A DNA stretch of 37,665 nt from Bacteroidaceae bacterium (GCA_017647975.1 JAGCJL010000042.1:1-37665); one strand, 5' to 3'. Counted from the first letter of the stretch, positions 1-7,143 are shown. A program made the numbers and translations. Notes: generated from the letters alone by a model not told the origin.

Positions 1-223
1 GCTTGTCTTTGTAGAGGTCAAGAGCCGCCGCAATGAATCCTACGGTAACGCTTATGAGGCTGTGACGCCGCAAAAAATAAGGCTTCTTATATCTGCTGCC
101 GAGGCCTATGTAAGGCGGTACGCTCTTGATTTGCCTGTGCGTTTTGATATAGTGACGGTTATTGGTATATGTGAACCGTATAAGATTGAGCATATACGCG
201 ATGCATTCCGTCCTGAATGGTGA
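1..223 (+). CDS. YraN/UPF0102-family endonuclease-like protein, 3' part only
   Basis: The gene is cut by the window start; the reading frame begins with the codon at position 2 and ends with TGA at 221-223, giving 74 residues. The visible part opens with LVFVEVKSR, followed by YGNAYEAVTPQK, a run of A/R-rich helix and FDIVTV. This matches the C-terminal two thirds of the YraN (UPF0102) family, small proteins with a restriction-endonuclease-like fold in which the E-V-K of FVEVK corresponds to the active-site PD-(D/E)xK half-motif. The biological role of YraN is not settled. The family is usually about 120 residues, so some 45 N-terminal residues lie outside the window. It is followed 20 nt later by the next gene on the same strand, so the two are probably co-transcribed. 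Confidence 0.85.
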   Translation, partial: LVFVEVKSRRNESYGNAYEAVTPQKIRLLISAAEAYVRRYALDLPVRFDIVTVIGICEPYKIEHIRDAFRPEW

Positions 224-243
224 GGTTTTAGAATAGTATTATT

Positions 244-591
244 ATGAATATTGAAGATGCACGCTTGTATTGCCTTTCCAAGCAGAATGCTACGGAGGAT
301 TTTCCTTTTGACGAGACAACTTTGGCTTTTAGGGTAGAGAACAAAATTTTTGCTATTGTTGACCTTGAAAACATAAAGTGGTTCTGTGTCAAATGTGATG
401 CCGACTATGCTATCTCTCTTCGTGATCAATATTGGCAGATAACACCGGCATGGCACATGAACAAGAAATATTGGAACCAGCTTGATATGGCTTCTATGGA
501 TGATGCTCTTTTTTGTTCACTTGTTGATCATTCCTATGACGAAGTGTTGAAGAAATTGCCAAAGAAAATAAGGATTAAATATGGCAAATGA
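244..591 (+). CDS. MmcQ/YjbR-family protein
   Basis: A 115-residue protein with the MmcQ/YjbR (CyaY-like fold) pattern: an N-terminal Y-CLS-PGATEDFPF type segment (here YCLSKQNATEDFPFDE), a central K-F-V-ENKIFA strand, the K-D stretch around WFCVKCDADYAISLRD, the W-MNKKYWN segment and a C-terminal DDAL-LVDHSYDEVLKKLPKK helix. Members are sometimes called DNA-binding from a distant structural likeness, but no biochemical function is established. The last codons overlap the birA start by 11 nt (581-591), so translation of the two is probably coupled. Confidence in the family is high, in any function low. Confidence 0.85.
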   Translation: MNIEDARLYCLSKQNATEDFPFDETTLAFRVENKIFAIVDLENIKWFCVKCDADYAISLRDQYWQITPAWHMNKKYWNQLDMASMDDALFCSLVDHSYDEVLKKLPKKIRIKYGK

Positions 592-1333
592 TTTCTATAT
601 AAAATACCTGCCTGTTGTGGATTCTACAAACAACTATCTCCGTTATGAACGTGAGGGGTTGTTGTCCGAAGCCGGAGATGCTAAAATAATAGCTGTTTAT
701 GCCGGAGAGCAGACTTCAGGGCGTGGGCAAAGGGGGAATGTCTGGTATTCTGCCGGCGATGAAAACTTATTGCTATCGTTGCTGGTGCGTCCGGGTGCTG
801 TTACTGTAAAGGAACAGTTCTACTTGTCGCAGGCAATAGCTCTTGCAGTAAACGATGCGATGCATGCTTGCGGTGTAAATTCTGTTATAAAGTGGCCTAA
901 TGATATTTATGTGGGAAATAGAAAACTTGCGGGTATTCTTGTGGAACTTGATTATGCCGGCGATATGATAGACTGTGCCATTGTTGGAGTTGGTATAAAT
1001 GTTAATCAGTCACAATTTCCTGCAATGGATAAAATACCTACATCGCTATTTTTGCTTACAGGCAAGGATTTTGACATAGAGATTGTGCTGAAATCTCTTC
1101 TCACTTCATTTCAGTACTATTACAATATGCTTGAAAATGGCGAAACCTTAAAGATTGCTGCAGAATATAAGAAGTATCTTGTGGGGTATGGTAAAATGTT
1201 GCGTTACAGAGATACCTTTTCAATCTTTAATGCAGTTGTAAAGGATGTGGAGGGAGATGGGGTGTTATGCCTTGAACGGGAAAGTGGCGAACTCTCCCGG
1301 TACTATTTTAAAGAGGTTGAATTATTACTTTGA
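581..1333 (+). CDS. birA: Biotin--[acetyl-CoA-carboxylase] ligase
   Basis: A 250-residue biotin protein ligase. It activates biotin with ATP to biotinyl-5'-AMP and transfers it to the lysine of carrier domains. Motifs visible: the biotin/ATP loop TSGRGQRG at residues 45-52, KWPND at 104-108 and the RKLAGILVE strand with the catalytic-type Lys115, then a short C-terminal SH3-like domain (about 200-250). The N-terminal winged helix of E. coli BirA is absent, so this is the non-repressor class usual in Bacteroidota. The only biotin acceptor in the window is the MmdC-type carrier at 26694-27119. It overlaps the YjbR-like gene and ends 3 nt from the convergent small membrane-protein gene, with no terminator hairpin between them. 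Confidence 0.95.
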   Translation: MANDFYIKYLPVVDSTNNYLRYEREGLLSEAGDAKIIAVYAGEQTSGRGQRGNVWYSAGDENLLLSLLVRPGAVTVKEQFYLSQAIALAVNDAMHACGVNSVIKWPNDIYVGNRKLAGILVELDYAGDMIDCAIVGVGINVNQSQFPAMDKIPTSLFLLTGKDFDIEIVLKSLLTSFQYYYNMLENGETLKIAAEYKKYLVGYGKMLRYRDTFSIFNAVVKDVEGDGVLCLERESGELSRYYFKEVELLL

Positions 1334-1336
1334 ACA

Positions 1337-1555
1337 TTATCTGTTCTTCATATTTTCTTCACGTTCTTGACGGAGCTTTTTCTTTCGGCGGAGCAGAAAC
1401 CACAACAGAGCGAGAATGCCTATGGATACTCCTACTGTAACCCATTTTTCACAGTTTGTCATTTCGGTATTTTTGGGGAATAAATAGATGTACATGCCTG
1501 CTGTGTAAACGGCAAGAATTGCAATGGTGACATTAGGGTTTTTGAGGAATCTCAT
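1337..1555 (-). CDS. Small two-helix membrane protein, function unknown
   Basis: A 72-residue protein I do not recognise at family level. It has a first hydrophobic segment at about residues 9-27 (VTIAILAVYTAGMYIYLF), a short polar loop NTEMTNCEKW, a second segment at about 38-55 (VTVGVSIGILALLWFLL) and a strongly basic tail RRKKKLRQEREENMKNR. The tail should stay in the cytoplasm, which predicts a hairpin with both ends inside. Small proteins of this form are common next to housekeeping genes in Bacteroidales. It is single in orientation, convergent with birA and divergent from pyrH, with its 5' region in the 1556-1712 gap. The coding call rests on length and the clear membrane pattern. Confidence 0.7.
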   Translation of the reverse strand: MRFLKNPNVTIAILAVYTAGMYIYLFPKNTEMTNCEKWVTVGVSIGILALLWFLLRRKKKLRQEREENMKNR

Positions 1556-1672
1556 ATATTATCTTTTAATATTTCTAACAAACTTTGTTTTGCGAAGTTA
1601 ATCAAAATTCCTTATTTGAAGAATTTGTTTAACCTTTTAAACATATTAGTAGTATTTTTTAAGAATTTGTTT

Positions 1673-1680
1673 TAATTTTG
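1673..1680 (+). promoter_or_regulatory. Probable pyrH promoter, -7 box
   Basis: TAATTTTG fits the Bacteroidota -7 consensus TAnnTTTG. It lies 32 nt before the pyrH start. No good TTTG box is present at the expected -33 distance, so the assignment rests on the -7 element only. Confidence 0.4.
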
Positions 1681-1712
1681 AAAAGATAAAGAAAACTATA
1701 ATTGATTATAAT

Positions 1713-2423
1713 ATGGCAAAATTTAAAAGAATTCTTCTAAAGCTCAGTGGCGAGAGTCTTATGGGCGAGCAAGGCTATGGCATTGATGTTAAGCGTCTTA
1801 ACGAGTATGCGGCACAAATTAAAGAGGTGTCGGAAATGGGCGTTCAGATAGGTATTGTAATAGGTGGCGGTAATATCTTCCGTGGTCTTACAGGTGCCGG
1901 CAAGGGGTTTGACCGTGTTAAAGGTGACCAGATGGGCATGATGGCAACAGTTATCAATAGCCTTGCTCTAAGTTCAGCTCTTGGTGCAGCAGGTGTTCCT
2001 AACAAGGTCTTGACAGCAATACGCATGGAGCCTGTTGGTGAGTATTATACAAAGTGGAAGGCTATTGAGGCAATGGAAGAGGGTAAGGTTGTCATCATGG
2101 CTGCCGGAACCGGAAGCCCTTATTTCACAACCGATACCGGTTCTTCATTGCGTGGTATTGAGATTGAAGCCGATGTTATGCTTAAGGGTACTCGTGTCGA
2201 TGGTATATATACAGCCGATCCTGAGAAAGATCCTACAGCTACAAAATTCCACGATATTTCATATGACGAGGTTATTTCACGTGGCTTGAAGGTTATGGAT
2301 ATTACAGCAACGGCAATGTGTCGCGAGAATAATCTTCCTATCTATGTATTTAATATGGATGTCGTAGGAAACTTGAAGAAGGTTATGGACGGTGAGGAGA
2401 TTGGAACTTTTGTTCATCCCTGA
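1713..2423 (+). CDS. pyrH: UMP kinase
   Basis: A 236-residue uridylate kinase of the amino-acid-kinase fold. It phosphorylates UMP to UDP in the pyrimidine pathway and acts in the cytoplasm as a hexamer. Motifs: LKLSGESLMG at residues 9-18 (phosphate-binding Lys10), VIGGGNIFRG at 49-58, GDQMGMMATVINSL in the UMP-binding helix, GTGSPYFTTDT (nucleotide loop), and KGTRVDGIYTADPEKDP near the C-terminal part. Length is normal for the family. The start is supported by the typical MAKFKRILLKLSGE opening. It stands alone here: in many Bacteroidetes it neighbours frr, which is not next to it in this window. Confidence 0.98.
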   Translation: MAKFKRILLKLSGESLMGEQGYGIDVKRLNEYAAQIKEVSEMGVQIGIVIGGGNIFRGLTGAGKGFDRVKGDQMGMMATVINSLALSSALGAAGVPNKVLTAIRMEPVGEYYTKWKAIEAMEEGKVVIMAAGTGSPYFTTDTGSSLRGIEIEADVMLKGTRVDGIYTADPEKDPTATKFHDISYDEVISRGLKVMDITATAMCRENNLPIYVFNMDVVGNLKKVMDGEEIGTFVHP

Positions 2424-2433
2424 TATTCTCCTT

Positions 2434-2483
2434 ACATATAAAGATTAAGCGAGGCACATGTGCCTCGCTTAATCTTTATATGT
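2434..2483. terminator. Bidirectional terminator, 25-bp perfect palindrome
   Basis: Two exact 25-nt arms (2434-2458 and 2459-2483) with no spacer, centred on CACATGTG. It lies between the converging pyrH and Cthe_2159-like genes. The T-rich 3' side of the stem (CTTAATCTTTATATGT) could serve both strands, because the structure is symmetrical. Confidence 0.75.
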
Positions 2484-2494
2484 ATGTTATATGC

Positions 2495-4132
2495 TTATTT
2501 CTCTTTTGTTACAATCCAGCCACCATTATGCTTGATATCGCAATCCAATGCTATGCCGTTGGTGCTGTATGCATTCAGAATACCAGCATTTACGGTTGTT
2601 TTCAAAGCCGATATTGTGTTGTCGTATGAGCTTAGAACGACTTTTCCTCCGTTTATAGTAAGGTCATTACTTTCAAGTGCCTGGCTATTAAGGTCATTTT
2701 TGCTTCTGCCGTTTGCTACAATGGTAATATTTCCATTGTTGATATTTAGGCTACCATTACAGTTTATACCTTTGCTTCCATTTTGTGTACATTCAATGGC
2801 GATATTACCTTCATTGATTACTATGTCTCCTTCACATTTGATGCCACCGGAGAGTGTGTCGTCGGCGTTGCTTGTTCCTTTTGCAAAACCTGTAATCTTT
2901 CCACTGTTGATTACAATGTTGCCGTCGCAGTTGACTATTTTTGAGCCGTCGCCGTTGACAGTGCCTTCAATGATACCGTCTGTAAGGATGAAGTCGTCAG
3001 CGGTCTTTATACCGGAACTCTTTTCGCCGTTTGTGGTGAAGCCGATGTAACCGCCTCTGATGGTGGCTTTGGCTTTGACGGTGGCATCTTGTTCTTCGTT
3101 TTCTACTTTTATGGCTTCGCCGCCCGAGGTTATTATTGTTTTTCCGGCTTCGATGATGACTTCGCCTTTACCGCAATCGATGCCGTCGGCGGTGGCGTTG
3201 ACGGTTATGCTTGGCGACGCAGCTTCGGTACGTGTTACAATGAACTTGTCGTTGGTGTGGAAGCCGTCTTTAGCAGCTTGTAGTATATTGATGTTGCCGC
3301 TATGAACTCTTATATAGTCATCGCTACATATACCATGACCGCCAAGGCTTTTCACGTTAAGTGTTCCGGTGCCGTCGAAAATGAGCTGTCCTTCGCTGAA
3401 GAGTGTGCCTTTCTGGTCCTCTTCCTTGTCATTTTCGTCAAGAGCAGGTTTGCCGTATGTCGCTCCGTCGCAAAGAGAGTTTGTTGTCTCTTTGTAAAGT
3501 GTAAAATATACAGTTTTTCCTGTCTGTATATTGATAGCGGGGCCAACAGGATTGGTAAGTTCAAGTCCATTGAGTATAATCTGGAACTTGTTCTCGCTGT
3601 ATATCTTTAGGCTACCGTTATTACACTTTCCCTGAACTGTGTACGCAACTTTCTTCTTTGTAGAGGTGATAGTCACGTTGTTGCCATCAATATTATAGGT
3701 GACTCCATCGACTGTCTTGACTGTCGGGCCATCGGCAGTGTAGTTTATGGAAACAGCTCTACTTGCAGAGAAATTTTCCACAAAGTCGCCGAACTCCTCA
3801 TCAGTCTCTAATTCTGGGACAATTGCTGTTACTTCTTTGTAACTATTTTTGTCGTTGGCGTTGAACGACACCGTCGGAGCGGTGTTGTATGTCAATTCGT
3901 TGGTCTTGTTTTTCTTTAAAGAAATCTCATCGGCATTTTCTGTGTTGAACATGCACTTTACACCATCGAGCATCTCGAACGTAACAACCCTCTTTTCTTC
4001 GTCAAAGGTTATTTCCTTTGTCTTTTTTGTCTCTATTTTTTGGTATGTGTTGTTTGTGTTGTTTACATACAAAACCTGTGCCTCTATTGCTGTTGTAGCT
4101 AATAGTGCTATTGTAAAAATGGTCTTTCTCAT
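2495..4132 (-). CDS. Secreted Cthe_2159/DUF4353-like carbohydrate-binding beta-helix protein
   Basis: A 545-residue exported protein with signal peptide MRKTIFTIALLATTAIEAQ. Residues about 20-75 form a beta-rich module (LYVNN..., KEITFDEEKRVVTFEM, ADEISL) similar in pattern to that in the preceding gene. From about 150 on, short repeating strands match the Cthe_2159 family: NGLELTNPVGPAINIQ, GTLNVKSLGGHGICSDD, SGNINILQAAKDGFHTND, ADGIDCGKGEVII, then recurring G-I-N-G/N-I-I rungs to residue 530. The family founder from Clostridium thermocellum is a parallel beta-helix that binds cellulose and acidic sugars. No T9SS sorting domain is visible at the C-terminus (NGGWIVTKEK). It is the last gene of the five-gene operon, overlapping the gene before it by 4 nt (ATGA). 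Surface location is inferred. Confidence 0.85.
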   Translation of the reverse strand: MRKTIFTIALLATTAIEAQVLYVNNTNNTYQKIETKKTKEITFDEEKRVVTFEMLDGVKCMFNTENADEISLKKNKTNELTYNTAPTVSFNANDKNSYKEVTAIVPELETDEEFGDFVENFSASRAVSINYTADGPTVKTVDGVTYNIDGNNVTITSTKKKVAYTVQGKCNNGSLKIYSENKFQIILNGLELTNPVGPAINIQTGKTVYFTLYKETTNSLCDGATYGKPALDENDKEEDQKGTLFSEGQLIFDGTGTLNVKSLGGHGICSDDYIRVHSGNINILQAAKDGFHTNDKFIVTRTEAASPSITVNATADGIDCGKGEVIIEAGKTIITSGGEAIKVENEEQDATVKAKATIRGGYIGFTTNGEKSSGIKTADDFILTDGIIEGTVNGDGSKIVNCDGNIVINSGKITGFAKGTSNADDTLSGGIKCEGDIVINEGNIAIECTQNGSKGINCNGSLNINNGNITIVANGRSKNDLNSQALESNDLTINGGKVVLSSYDNTISALKTTVNAGILNAYSTNGIALDCDIKHNGGWIVTKEK

Positions 4133-4581
4133 CTCTTCACAATTTTATAGGTTTCTTCCCCAACTCTTATTATATATATCCCTTTAGGATATTGATTAAG
4201 GCTTATAACACTACTGTTGCCTTTCATGCGGGTGCAGTATAGTTGTGTACCGGTGATATCATATAAATACACCATTGTACTGTAATTACTGTTGATTTCA
4301 ATCTCATCGTTTGAAATATGACGAATTGTTTCATCCTGTACATTATCTGAAATTCCCGACAAGTAGTAACCAAAATGGATACGGTCAATATCACTCATGC
4401 TGAAACTGTTGGAACTTCCGTTTGCTTGTGATATTGTTACTATTGTACCATTGAAGGTTATTTTCTCAAAATTATTGAAATCGACTGTTGTACTGTTTCC
4501 TTTGCTTTCAATGTACATGTTCTGTGCCAATGCCGGCAAGAGTAACAGAGCGAGTGAAAGTGTCATTAAAAAACGTTTCAT
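4129..4581 (-). CDS. Small secreted protein with T9SS type A-like sorting domain
   Basis: A 150-residue protein with signal peptide MKRFLMTLSLALLLLPALAQ. Residues 21-70 form a beta module (MYIESKGNSTTVDF, FEKITFNGTIVTISQ, MSDIDRIHF) of the kind seen at the start of many Bacteroidales surface proteins. Residues about 85-150 resemble the T9SS type A C-terminal domain: VYLYDITGTQLY, SVISLNQYPKGIYIIRVGEETYKIVKR, with the diagnostic L-x(3)-P-KGIYI-V and terminal K-I-V-K. There is almost nothing between module and sorting signal, so the mature protein would be very small. It lies 13 nt after the DUF2490 gene and overlaps the next gene by 4 nt. It may be a surface-anchored accessory for its operon partners; that role is inferred. 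Confidence 0.8.
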   Translation of the reverse strand: MKRFLMTLSLALLLLPALAQNMYIESKGNSTTVDFNNFEKITFNGTIVTISQANGSSNSFSMSDIDRIHFGYYLSGISDNVQDETIRHISNDEIEINSNYSTMVYLYDITGTQLYCTRMKGNSSVISLNQYPKGIYIIRVGEETYKIVKR

Positions 4582-4594
4582 AAATATGTCCTTT

Positions 4595-5464
4595 TTAAAG
4601 ATCTATAGAATATTCCAAACCTATAGCATGTCCGCCCGGTTCGTCTATGTCACTAATGTCCTGATATAAATAATATAACGATACGGAGTTCTTCTTGTTT
4701 ATCTTGTAACTGGCTCCGGCACGATAACGCATCTTGTCATATCCTTTCCATTCGTTGAGTTTTGTATATAGCTCAGCAGAAGCAAAAGGTGTTATCTTGC
4801 AGTTGGGAATATCGTACTTGATACTTAACCGTGAACGTAACGAGAGATTATGCTTTGCTTCTTTGAATTCACGTTCTGTTTCGGGGAGCAATTCACCTTC
4901 GCCTGTAATGACATCGGTGTATTCCCAACGATACTTTGTCTCGTCGGTTGTGGCAGAACCGGTGTGGGTGTATTGCAGACGTTCTCTTAAAGAAATCTCA
5001 AAACGTCCTACTTTGTATTCTCCGGTGAGCGTTGCATATACTCGGTTGCGTGTTGTCCAGTATGCCGCATCAATATTGTATTCGTATATGTCGTTTTCAA
5101 CGTCAATGGCATCTTTTATGCTTGTCTCGGAAAGTGATTGCGATACAATGAATGTGTATCCGGCGTTGGTCTTCAACTGAAACTTGCCCCAACTCTCGCC
5201 TTTCCATTCTCCAAGCTTATAATCGACCTTTGCACCAATGGCTACACGTTCTACATTGCTCACACCTTCAATGCTGCGTAGTTCGGCATCAAAAGCCAAC
5301 TTTGTGCGTTTGTTGGCTTTTTGGGCAATCTCAAAGGTTGTCCACACGCCAAATTCGTCCTTGTCATTGTCGCTTATGGCATACAATGAGCTAATTGAAG
5401 AGAAAGATATTATTGTAGCTAATAAAGCTCTCTTTATAAATTTATTCTTTGAGTTTGTATTCAT
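4595..5464 (-). CDS. DUF2490-family outer-membrane beta-barrel protein
   Basis: A 289-residue protein with an N-terminal signal segment (IKRALLATIISFSSISSLYAIS) followed by DEFGVWTTFEIAQK and alternating amphipathic strands, many ending in aromatic residues, to the C-terminal GLEYSIDL. This is the DUF2490 pattern: small outer-membrane barrels of unknown function. Typical features are W-x-T near the mature N-terminus, repeated R-R/L-R strands (ISLRERLQYTHT, LSLRSRLSIKYDI, MRYRAGASYKINKKNSVSLYYLYQ) and a short terminal strand. The start overlaps the end of the DUF4956 gene by 23 nt (5442-5464), which argues for coupled expression. It could supply the outer-membrane component of this operon. Confidence 0.85.
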   Translation of the reverse strand: MNTNSKNKFIKRALLATIISFSSISSLYAISDNDKDEFGVWTTFEIAQKANKRTKLAFDAELRSIEGVSNVERVAIGAKVDYKLGEWKGESWGKFQLKTNAGYTFIVSQSLSETSIKDAIDVENDIYEYNIDAAYWTTRNRVYATLTGEYKVGRFEISLRERLQYTHTGSATTDETKYRWEYTDVITGEGELLPETEREFKEAKHNLSLRSRLSIKYDIPNCKITPFASAELYTKLNEWKGYDKMRYRAGASYKINKKNSVSLYYLYQDISDIDEPGGHAIGLEYSIDL

Positions 5465-6296
5465 CTACAGGTGCTTTTAATGTTGTGTCCACTGAATTAT
5501 TGGCATCTTTGCTTCGGTAGTACATCTTTACTATTGCAGCATCTTTCAGGAAGTCAATGCTACCAACCTCAACTTTTTCAATCTTGAGACCTGTACGCTT
5601 CTCAAGGTCGGCAATAAGCTCTTCACGCTTATCGGTTGAAATAAGGTTAATGTTGTCGTACTTTATAACTTTGTAGGAATAGTGACTGATGAGGAGTTTG
5701 CTTTCACAAATCCATATTGAAGCAATAAACAGAAGGTTGATTATAAGAACTTCGCCATAACTCAACTCGCTGACAATAAGTCCGTTGATGGCACTCAATG
5801 CTATAATGATGAACAGATAGGTCATTTCGCGTATTGCAACCTGCTCGGTGCGGTAACGAATGATACTGAATATGGCAAAAAGACCAAGAGCAATACCTGC
5901 TTTAAGTTTTACGTCTCCAAGAACGTAAATGAGCATGAATGTACTTATAGCAATAAGTACATATGTGAAGAAGAACTCGCCACGTTTACATTTTGGATAG
6001 TACAGACAGCGAACTACAATCATTATCGAAAGCAGGTTGATAACGAATGCTATGAGCAGCATCTTTATGTGATGTGCGTCAAAGAATTTGTTGTCACTGA
6101 TACGTTTTTCTTTGATTCCGATAGACATCTTTACATCGTCATCATCAAAGTCTCCGTCAAAAACTTGTCCCTTTTCAATCATTTCGGCGGCGATAATCTC
6201 GCCAACTCCTACTGTTGCATGACACGCTGCAGGTATTGTCTGTGATTGCATTGTCAAACTCATGCATAGTAGCATAAATGTAGTTAGTAGTTTCAT
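5442..6296 (-). CDS. DUF4956-family integral membrane protein
   Basis: A 284-residue protein with an N-terminal signal-like segment (KLLTTFMLLCMSLTMQSQT), an acidic extracytoplasmic stretch (GDFDDDDVK at about 50), then four to five membrane segments between about residues 78 and 205. The signature AGIALGLFAIFSIIRYRTEQVAIREMTYLF, with its conserved Arg-Thr-Glu, is characteristic of DUF4956. A soluble cytoplasmic C-terminal domain (about 215-284; LIADLEKRTGLKIEKVEVGSIDF) has a ferredoxin-like strand pattern. DUF4956 proteins are often encoded beside VTC-domain proteins, as here, where the VTC gene lies 16 nt upstream. Function is unknown; a membrane partner for polyphosphate synthesis or handling is plausible, by comparison with the membrane subunits of yeast VTC. 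Confidence 0.85.
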   Translation of the reverse strand: MKLLTTFMLLCMSLTMQSQTIPAACHATVGVGEIIAAEMIEKGQVFDGDFDDDDVKMSIGIKEKRISDNKFFDAHHIKMLLIAFVINLLSIMIVVRCLYYPKCKRGEFFFTYVLIAISTFMLIYVLGDVKLKAGIALGLFAIFSIIRYRTEQVAIREMTYLFIIIALSAINGLIVSELSYGEVLIINLLFIASIWICESKLLISHYSYKVIKYDNINLISTDKREELIADLEKRTGLKIEKVEVGSIDFLKDAAIVKMYYRSKDANNSVDTTLKAPVDEYKLKE

Positions 6297-6312
6297 CTTT
6301 TTATGTGTTTTG

Positions 6313-7077
6313 TTATTTGTTTTCCATTTTGTTTATCATAATAAGTCTCTCCTTGAAGTTGTTACGCTTCAGATTCTTGTTTGTCAATGCACTGCCTATG
6401 CAGTATTTGCTGAAACCGGAACGCATTATGCGTAAATCCCTAAGTATGTCAACAGCCGGAGAGGGAACATTTCCATCGCGTTTGAGTTCTATGATAGCAA
6501 CTTTTTGTAATCTGTCGTGTCCGTCGCTTTTTAGATGGTGGAATCTTAGGTTAAAGTCAATAGTCAATCTCTCTGTTTTGCCGTAGTTGACCAATGTTAT
6601 ACGGTTGAACCAATTTTCTATGACGGGGTTTATCTCATCAATTTTATACCATGCAACTTTTTCCAAAAAAGGAATAATAGCTTCGTGCTCATTGTGTAGG
6701 GTGTCAAGGCTGCTTATTGGAATACGTTTCTTTTTTGTCCGGCAATGATTGTTCTTGTTTTTTACCTCAAGAAAAGTATCTCCGTTGTCAAGATATGTTC
6801 TTACTCTGATTTTTTCCCTGACTTTTCTACCTGCATGATGCATATGATACATTTGATAATCTTCGGTATCAAAGTATGTTGTATGGTAACTTGCTATTCT
6901 GTTACCATTTATTTCTTGAATGAAATATTTTCCTTGAACGGCAAGCAAGAACGCATGCAACTGTGCGGCAGTTGCTACAAATTTAGTGTCGGTGCGGTTC
7001 ATCAACTTTATACACGACATCTCCTCGAGTGTGATAGGAGGTAGTAGTTGGGCTTTTTCTGCTATGCCGGAGTTCAT
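6313..7077 (-). CDS. VTC-domain (polyphosphate polymerase-like) protein
   Basis: A 254-residue soluble protein of the VTC domain family, whose yeast member Vtc4 polymerises polyphosphate from ATP inside a tunnel lined by basic residues. Family hallmarks are present: NRTDTKF at residues 27-33, SYHTTYFDT at 63-71, REKIRVRTY at 87-95 with alternating basic residues, FLEVKNKNN at 102-110 (Glu104, Lys106), TERLTIDFNLRF at 168-179, AIIELKRDGN at 194-203 (Glu197, Lys199), and SGFSKYC at 220-226. The main catalytic-type basic and acidic positions look intact, so an active enzyme is likely. It lacks SPX and membrane domains, which DUF4956 may replace. First gene of the operon. Confidence 0.9.
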   Translation of the reverse strand: MNSGIAEKAQLLPPITLEEMSCIKLMNRTDTKFVATAAQLHAFLLAVQGKYFIQEINGNRIASYHTTYFDTEDYQMYHMHHAGRKVREKIRVRTYLDNGDTFLEVKNKNNHCRTKKKRIPISSLDTLHNEHEAIIPFLEKVAWYKIDEINPVIENWFNRITLVNYGKTERLTIDFNLRFHHLKSDGHDRLQKVAIIELKRDGNVPSPAVDILRDLRIMRSGFSKYCIGSALTNKNLKRNNFKERLIMINKMENK

Positions 7078-7100
7078 TTGTGTATTATCGTTTAAGTATT

Positions 7101-7120
7101 ATACTACATTATTGTAGTAT
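7101..7120 (-). promoter_or_regulatory. Leader hairpin upstream of the VTC operon
   Basis: ATACTACA-TTAT-TGTAGTAT, exact 8-nt arms with a 4-nt loop. It lies between the predicted -7 box (7136-7143) and the VTC start at 7077, so it would be in the 5' leader. It may instead be an operator; there is no U-tract. Confidence 0.35.
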
Positions 7121-7135
7121 GTGTCACAATTACTG

Positions 7136-7143
7136 CAAATATA
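7136..7143 (-). promoter_or_regulatory. Probable promoter of the VTC-DUF4956-DUF2490 operon, -7 box
   Basis: On the minus strand this reads TATATTTG, an exact TAnnTTTG. The start of transcription would be near 7129, about 50 nt before the VTC start codon. No convincing -33 box is visible. Confidence 0.4.

Noticed and set aside
106-456. 116-codon minus-strand frame
   Set aside because: Overlaps the YraN-like and YjbR-like genes, both recognised families on the other strand.
2460-3050. 196-codon plus-strand frame
   Set aside because: Complement of the Cthe_2159-like beta-helix gene. Its Leu/Pro-rich product mirrors repeated Asn/Ile codons and has no domain pattern.
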